DNA from: WHSV01 sp050694055
Lineage (GTDB): Bacteria; Actinomycetota; CADDZG01; WHSQ01
Direction: 5' to 3'
Assembly: GCA_050694055.1 (NCBI GenBank)
Contig: JBOGWX010000128.1
Span: 1-10,177 of the forward strand
Length of the DNA: 10,177 bases
A program made the translations under genes and the position numbers. Positions 6,401 to 10,177 of this stretch are shown here, one piece after another. Position 1 is the first letter of the stretch. Each line of letters starts with the position of its first letter. Below the pieces are notes generated by a model. That model was not told where the DNA came from. It searched no databases and worked only from the letters and a program-made list of their open reading frames with translations.

Positions 6401-6404
6401 CGCG

Positions 6405-7640
6405 ATGCACATTCGCTCGTTTGGCGTTAAGAACTTCATGGTCCATCGGAACACTCAAATCGATCTGTTTCCGATAACGGTTCTGGTTGGTTCGAACAAC
6501 GGAGGGAAGTCTGCGCTTTTCAATGCCCTCCTCAACTTCTCCATGGTTTCAAGAGGAAAACTCTCGCAGGCATTCGGCCCCGGTCCTTATTCCTTTGGAT
6601 CGAACAAGCATCATGGCGCAGGTCCGGCTGCGAGGATTAGCTTTGACGTCACCCTCGCTGAAACCGGAGAGAGTGAAGGAGGGCTTCGGTATCACATCTC
6701 CTACGCGCAACTCGGGGGGGAGGAGAGCGAGTACGTGATTTATGAGGAGACCCTCCACAATGGGGAATCAGGGGAGGTTGTCTTTGATCGTTCCAATCCC
6801 GATGAGTACCAAATGGGCCAAACGAGTACCTACCTCACCAACGACAGAAGCATTTTCGCGGCCATCAGAAGAGCGCAAGTGGCAGGCGAGTACGAGGAAA
6901 CCCACCCTCTAGTGACTCTGTGCGCACGAGAGATTAGCCGGATAAGTAAGTTCCGACTCGATCCTTCCAACCTTGCTCGACCGTCTCGGACTCCAGATGT
7001 TGTGACTGAGGATTTTGACGAATCGCGGACTCCGAGATTGGACTATCGAGGGGAAGATTTGCCAGGCGTTCTTTATTACCTGTTCGAAACTGAGAACGAG
7101 GCCCTGGAAAAAATACTCAGAATCCTGCGGGAGGTGTTGACCGGTTTCGAAACAGTCGAATTCAATACAGTGGGGACCGATCGGATCGGGTTCTCCGTGC
7201 GCTTCTCGGATGCTAGAGGCCTAGTTCCTGCAGCCAATCTTTCGGACGGCACTCTGACTTTCCTGGGGATGATGATTCTTCTTTATCATCCCCAGCGTCC
7301 ATCGGTTCTCTGCCTAGAGGAACCGGAAAATGGGCTAACGCCGAAAACGACCCGGGCTGTTTATGAAGCAATCCGCACTGTTGCACTTGACGAGGACGTC
7401 TCGAAGCGAGCGCAAGTCCTTGTTTCCTCCCATAGTCCTTTCGTGATTTGCGAGGCGTGGAATGGCGAGGATCGCGATTTCATCTTCCACATGAAGCCTG
7501 AAAATGGCCAGGCTCAGACGCGTACCTTCGCCGAGGTTATTAAAGGTCACGAAATCCAACTCCAGAAGATCAAGGGCGGAAATAGAGAACAGTTGGGGCT
7601 GAGAACTGCGGATCTTGTCATGGAGGGCTATTGGTCCTGA
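6405..7640 (+). CDS. OLD/RecF-like AAA family ATPase, probable defence gene
   Basis: A 411-residue ABC/SMC-type ATPase. It starts MHIRSFGVKNFMVHRNTQID, typical of AAA15/AAA21 proteins. It has Walker A GSNNGGKS (29-36), an ABC-signature-like LSDGT (279-283), Walker B VLCLEEPENG (301-310, E305/E306) and an SSHSP switch (341-345). The central insert (about 60-250) lacks a long coiled coil, and no TOPRIM nuclease domain follows the ATPase core. It is therefore an ATPase-only member rather than a full OLD nuclease. Such ATPases often act with a separately encoded nuclease or TOPRIM-like partner in anti-phage systems. Here the downstream 77 bases lead straight into a convergent Mrr fragment, so a partner is missing or destroyed. 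The ATG at 6405 follows a strong purine ribosome site. It is less GC-rich than the transposon to its right. The ATPase call is firm; the defence role is inferred from neighbours. Confidence 0.88.
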   Translation: MHIRSFGVKNFMVHRNTQIDLFPITVLVGSNNGGKSALFNALLNFSMVSRGKLSQAFGPGPYSFGSNKHHGAGPAARISFDVTLAETGESEGGLRYHISYAQLGGEESEYVIYEETLHNGESGEVVFDRSNPDEYQMGQTSTYLTNDRSIFAAIRRAQVAGEYEETHPLVTLCAREISRISKFRLDPSNLARPSRTPDVVTEDFDESRTPRLDYRGEDLPGVLYYLFETENEALEKILRILREVLTGFETVEFNTVGTDRIGFSVRFSDARGLVPAANLSDGTLTFLGMMILLYHPQRPSVLCLEEPENGLTPKTTRAVYEAIRTVALDEDVSKRAQVLVSSHSPFVICEAWNGEDRDFIFHMKPENGQAQTRTFAEVIKGHEIQLQKIKGGNREQLGLRTADLVMEGYWS

Positions 7641-7717
7641 AGGCTCTGAGGCCCGGATTCAGCTGAGGTTCATTCGCGGGCATGGTGGCGTCTACTCGGT
7701 CGTGTTCCCCTTGCCCT

Positions 7718-8074
7718 CTAGGCATACTCGTTGAAGAAATCGGGGACGAGGATCACATCTTCCTCAATTCGCTGCTTGATCTCGACACCGAGTTGGTACT
7801 CCTTGAGGAGGTCGCAAAGTCTCTGGCCGTCGATTAACTCCACGGGAGGGGCGCCATCTCTGTTGGCCCTCATTCTGGGCCTCCTTCCTGAAGGAGCCCG
7901 TTGTGATGAGGAGCCCTTTTCGCCTCTCCCGGCCATCGCCCCCCTGAAATCTCGTACAGCTCCTGCGGTGACGGTGCCTCTATAGCGCTTGCACTGGAAG
8001 TACACCGGGAAGGAAACCAGCGATAGACGATATGTTCCGACCCCATCAATCCCGCCATCGCTGTTAGCCGCCAC
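7718..8074 (-). pseudogene. Mrr-type restriction endonuclease catalytic domain, truncated and frameshifted
   Basis: A 118-residue open frame matching the Mrr catalytic domain (PD-(D/E)xK fold): SDGGIDGVGTYRLS with catalytic Asp (about D10), then VYFQCKRYRGTV carrying the QxK motif (Q27, K29), then AGAVRDFRGAMAGRGEKG. Residues 55 to about 71 are out of frame. Reading the neighbouring frame restores LLITTGSFRKEAQNE, the conserved motif expected here, and the original frame resumes at NRDGAPPVELIDGQRLCDLL. This implies a one-base loss near an A4 run (7917-7920) and a one-base gain near a G3 run (7867-7869) on the coding strand. A TGA directly precedes the GTG at 8074 and the N-terminal DNA-recognition domain is missing. 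Full-length relatives would cut modified DNA; this copy is probably inactive. It is convergent with the ATPase. Confidence 0.75.
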
Positions 8075-8194
8075 TCAGACTGATCACGCGCCCGCGGATC
8101 TACGCCACAGTCGGTAACCACCACCGAGCACTCGATCCTCGGGTTGCCTCCATCCTGATGGCATAGCAAGCTCTCCCCGTTAACCCATACGCGC

Positions 8195-8236
8195 AAGGGC
8201 CCTCCCACGAGGCTTGCAAAACCCGGGAGGGCCCTT
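8195..8236. repeat. Perfect 12-bp GC-rich inverted repeat
   Basis: AAGGGCCCTCCC (8195-8206) and GGGAGGGCCCTT (8225-8236) are exact reverse complements around an 18-base centre. The hairpin lies between the Mrr remnant and the DUF6431 gene, near the left side of the transposon. No T-run follows on either strand, so it is not a classical terminator. It may be a transposon end structure or a block to read-through. Confidence 0.8.
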
Positions 8237-8264
8237 CCATACACAGGACAGCACCTGTGCGTTG

Positions 8265-8848
8265 TTGATCGTAGACACCGATCCGCAGGAAGTCGAGAGG
8301 TTGCTGGAGCACGGGCGGCTTGCCTGCCCCGCATGCTCGGGTCAGCTGCGACCGTGGTCCTACGCGCGGCGGCGCAGGCTCGGACGGGGGTCCCAGGAGA
8401 TCACCCTGCGCCCCCGCCGCAGCATCTGTAGCGCCTGTGGTCGGACCCATGTCCTGCTCGCGGCGCTGGCGTTTCTGCGCGGCGCGACCTGGCCGAGGTG
8501 ATCGGGACCGCGCTGGCCGCCAAGGCGACCACGGGATGGGGCCATCGCCGCATCGCGAGCTCGCTCGGGGTGCCCGAGACGACCGTGAGGGATTGGATGC
8601 GCGCCTTTGTTGGGCGCGCCGAGGCGATCCGAACCCACTTCACGCGCCTGGCGGCGCGCCTCGATCCCCAGCTTGGCGCCATCGAGGCGCGGGCGTCACC
8701 GCTGCAAGACGCCTGTGAAGCGATCGCGCTGGCCCACCAAGCGGCCGACCATCGCCTCGGGGTGGCCCCGCTGTGGAGCTTTGTGTCCGCGGCGACCGCG
8801 GGCCGTCTCGTCAACAACACCAACCTGCCCTTTTCGCCGTCGTGGTGA
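8265..8848 (+). pseudogene. DUF6431-type transposon protein, frameshifted
   Basis: The first part (TTG at 8265, reading IVDTDPQEVERLLEHG) carries a zinc-ribbon CPAC...CSAC: ACPACSGQLRPWSYARRR, then LRPRRSICSACGRTHVLL. That frame stops at TGA 8499-8501 after GATWPR. The frame one base back continues the family: RRRDLAEVIGTALAAKA if one base is restored, then the helix-turn-helix GHRRIASSLGVPETTVRDWM and RAF, ending WSFVSAATAGRLVNNTNLPF before a stop at 8846-8848. The likely lesion is one missing base in the GC-rich stretch about 8479-8486. A GTG at 8498 overlaps the TGA, so the second half could be translated separately, but the continuous family match favours a frameshift. The protein is probably an accessory DNA-binding component of the transposon. 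Start choice is uncertain (TTG 8214, 8262 and 8265 are all possible). Confidence 0.7.
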
Positions 8849-8924
8849 ATGGGTTTGATGGCCTCGACCGCTCCGAAAGGGCTTCCCCGGTCGCAAACAA
8901 GCTCGACGACTGCAAGGAGGCCCG

Positions 8925-10017
8925 TTGCACGATCACCGGCGAGACATCGCGCTGTTCAGGTATTCCGTCATCCGGGAAGCCGCCGATCCATCGCTCTCAA
9001 AGCGCGAGCGCGGTGAGCTCGTGCGCGCGCTGGCCGAGCGCGACCACATGTCCCCTCAGGGGACGCGCGTGCGGGTGTCGCGACCCACGCTCGATCGCTG
9101 GATCCGCGCGTGGCGGGCTGGCGGCTTCGATGCATTGGTGCCCGATCCGAGGAAGGATCAGCCGCGCACCCCCAAAGAGTTGCTCGAGCTGGCCTGCGAG
9201 CTGAAACGCGAGCAGCCCAAGCGCACCGCAGCACACATCGCAGCCATCATCAGAGAGGAGCTCGGCCGCGCCCCGTCCGAGCGCACCCTGCAGCGTCACT
9301 TCGTTCGCCAGGGGCTCGAGCGCACCTTCGGCGGTCACGGGCCCGCGCGCTCCTTCGGGCGCTTCGAGACACAGAGGCGCAACGAACTGTGGGTCGGCGA
9401 CGCCCTGCGCGGCCCGGTGATCGCAGGCCGCAAGACCTATCTGTTCGCGTTCCTAGACGACTGGTCGCGCGCCCTCGTCGGCTACCGCTGGGGGCTCTCC
9501 GAGGACAGCCTGCGCCTCGAGCCGCGCTCAGACGGGGCCTCGTCGCGCGCGGCGTGCCCGAGACCGTGTATGTCGACAACGGGAGCGCGTTCGCGTCGCG
9601 CCGTCTGCTGCGGGCGTGTGCGGTGCTCGGCATCAGGCTCACCCACAGCGCCCCCGGGCGACCCCAGGGACGGGGCAAGATCGAGCGCGTCTTCCGCACG
9701 ATCAGGGACCAGTTCCTAGTTGAGATCTCCCAGCGCGGGACCCAAGACCTCGAAGAGCTCAACCGGCTGTTCCAGGCATGGGTCGAGGTCGTCTATCACC
9801 GCCGCGCCCACTCCGAAACCGGCGCCGCGCCGCTCAAGCGCTTCCTGTCCGCGGGGCCGGTCACCCTGCCCACGCCGGCCGAGCTCAAGGAGGCGTTTCT
9901 GTGGTCCGAGCGCCGCAGGGTCACCAAGACCGCCACGGTGTCGCTTTTCGGCAACACCTACGAGGTCGATCGAGCGCTGGTCGGCGCGCCCGTCGAGCTG
10001 GTCTTTGACCCTTTTGT
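8925..10017 (+). pseudogene. DDE (TnsB/Mu/IS481-like) transposase, frameshifted and truncated
   Basis: Starts at TTG 8925 after AAGGAGG (8914-8920). Residues 1-125 contain two HTH units (VSRPTLDRWIRAWRAGGFDA, then TAAHIAAIIREELGRAPSER). The rve-type catalytic domain begins at NELWVGDALRGP (first Asp, D159) and reads well to SEDSLRLE (E199, about 9521). There one base is missing: inserting it gives RLEAALRRGLVARGVPETVY. The frame one base back then carries VYVDNGSAF (second Asp), GRPQGRGKIERVFRT (catalytic Glu) and the Mu-type C-terminal barrel VSLFGNTYEVDRALVGAPVE. The match ends at LVFDPF (10015), where the ISL3 end begins. All three acidic residues exist but in two frames. No slippery heptamer is visible, so programmed shifting is unlikely. 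In relatives, an ATP-binding protein gene often follows; it would lie beyond the window. Confidence 0.8.
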
Positions 10018-10177
10018 GGCTCCTCAGGAGAATTTGTGCGCGGTCTTGGGCAATTCCAGACCTCCGAGACAATGCAGTAGCGACAGGGTGAATGCTTTCT
10101 CGGTGCGGTAGCCGCGCGCACGATGGGATACGGCCTTCGCATTGTTGTTCATGGCCTCCGTGGCCCCGTTGTCGATA
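10018..10177 (-). mobile_element. ISL3-family insertion sequence, one end
   Basis: The sequence changes abruptly at 10018, inside the DDE transposase reading frame. The new sequence begins GGCTCCTCAGGAGAATTTG, similar to ISL3-family terminal repeats that start GGCTC. It encodes the C-terminus of an ISL3 transposase pointing toward this end. If it is ISL3-type, the 8 bases CCTTTTGT (10010-10017) should be repeated at the far end as the target duplication. The element continues past the window. Confidence 0.7.
10024..10177 (-). CDS. ISL3-family transposase, C-terminal part (runs off the window)
   Basis: On the minus strand the frame reads IDNGATEAMNNNAKAVSHRA, then RGYRTEKAFTLSLLHCLGGL and ELPKTAHKFS, ending at TGA (10024-10026). 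The N-G-x-TE-x-MNN-x-AK...HRARGYR block is the conserved C-terminal signature of IS204/IS1001/IS1096/IS1165 (ISL3) DDE transposases, including the catalytic-region Glu. Only about 50 codons are visible; the start and the rest of the catalytic domain lie beyond 10177. The stop sits within the presumed terminal repeat, six bases inside the element end. It inserted into, and so is younger than, the neighbouring transposon. Confidence 0.8.
   Translation of the reverse strand, partial: IDNGATEAMNNNAKAVSHRARGYRTEKAFTLSLLHCLGGLELPKTAHKFS

Larger units (their letters stand above)
8262..10017 (+). mobile_element. DUF6431/DDE-transposase transposon, interrupted on the right
   Basis: Two genes that commonly travel together in actinobacteria, a zinc-ribbon/HTH DUF6431-type protein and a TnsB/Mu/IS481-like DDE transposase, run in the same direction. 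The GC content is distinctly higher than in the ATPase region. The left boundary is uncertain: it may reach the hairpin at 8195 or the Mrr truncation near 8075. The right part is cut by the ISL3-type element at 10018, so neither terminal repeat can be confirmed in the window. Both genes carry frameshifts, so the element looks immobile. Confidence 0.65.

Noticed and set aside
8498..8848. An independent gene starting at GTG 8498 overlapping the previous stop
   Set aside because: The TGA/GTG overlap looks like coupling, but the two halves together make one DUF6431-type protein, so a frameshift is more likely.
9505..9530. Programmed ribosomal frameshift in the transposase
   Set aside because: No slippery X-XXY-YYZ heptamer occurs at CTC-GAG-CCG. 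A missing base explains the shift more simply, and the gene is truncated anyway.
9110..10111. A separate 333-residue plus-strand protein starting at 9110
   Set aside because: Only the part after about 9521 matches a family, as the continuation of the transposase. The earlier part is out of frame and the last about 30 residues lie in the ISL3 end.

Overview
The window looks like a high-GC actinobacterial chromosome, probably an uncultured soil or aquatic lineage. This rests on the GC-rich third codon positions, an M14 carboxypeptidase joined to an immune-inhibitor-like C-terminus, GTG/TTG starts, a possible leaderless promoter and a DUF6431-type transposon. It is an inference from sequence style, not a species assignment. 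The layout changes from ordinary chromosome on the left to an accessory, defence-like and heavily rearranged region on the right.

Left part (1-4230): a large secreted zinc carboxypeptidase on the minus strand (21-3146), a ~400-bp divergent intergenic region, and a plus-strand YdeI/OmpD-associated-family gene (3549-4130). A dihydrofolate-reductase-like (RibD C-terminal) gene starts at 4233 and loses its family sequence near 4622, where the accessory region begins.

Middle part (4620-7720): two direct copies of an odd ~100-120 bp repeat (4744-4863 and 6082-6182) bracket a minus-strand two-gene operon: a winged-helix/nucleotidyltransferase protein and a HEPN-type protein overlapping by 8 bp. This is a candidate toxin-antitoxin or defence pair. 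Each repeat holds the exact 3' 46 nt of a tRNA-Ala(TGC), but neither is a complete tRNA. Both share the same non-tRNA arms and the same loss of the D-stem 3' strand. To the right lie a small ORF and an OLD/RecF-like AAA ATPase (6405-7640) behind a plausible promoter/operator. No intact partner gene follows the ATPase.

Right part (7718-10177): decaying and nested elements. A convergent Mrr-type restriction endonuclease fragment lacks its N-terminus and carries two compensating frameshifts. A DUF6431 protein gene and a DDE (TnsB/Mu/IS481-like) transposase gene form one transposon; each has a one-base frameshift. The transposase is also cut at 10017/10018 by an ISL3-family element, whose transposase C-terminus runs off the right end on the minus strand.

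The HEPN/MNT pair, the orphan ATPase and the Mrr remnant, all next to mobile DNA, suggest a small defence island. The most unusual item is the tRNA-derived repeat flanking the HEPN/MNT unit, which could be a recombination boundary of a small cassette. No recombinase gene that could act on it is present in the window.
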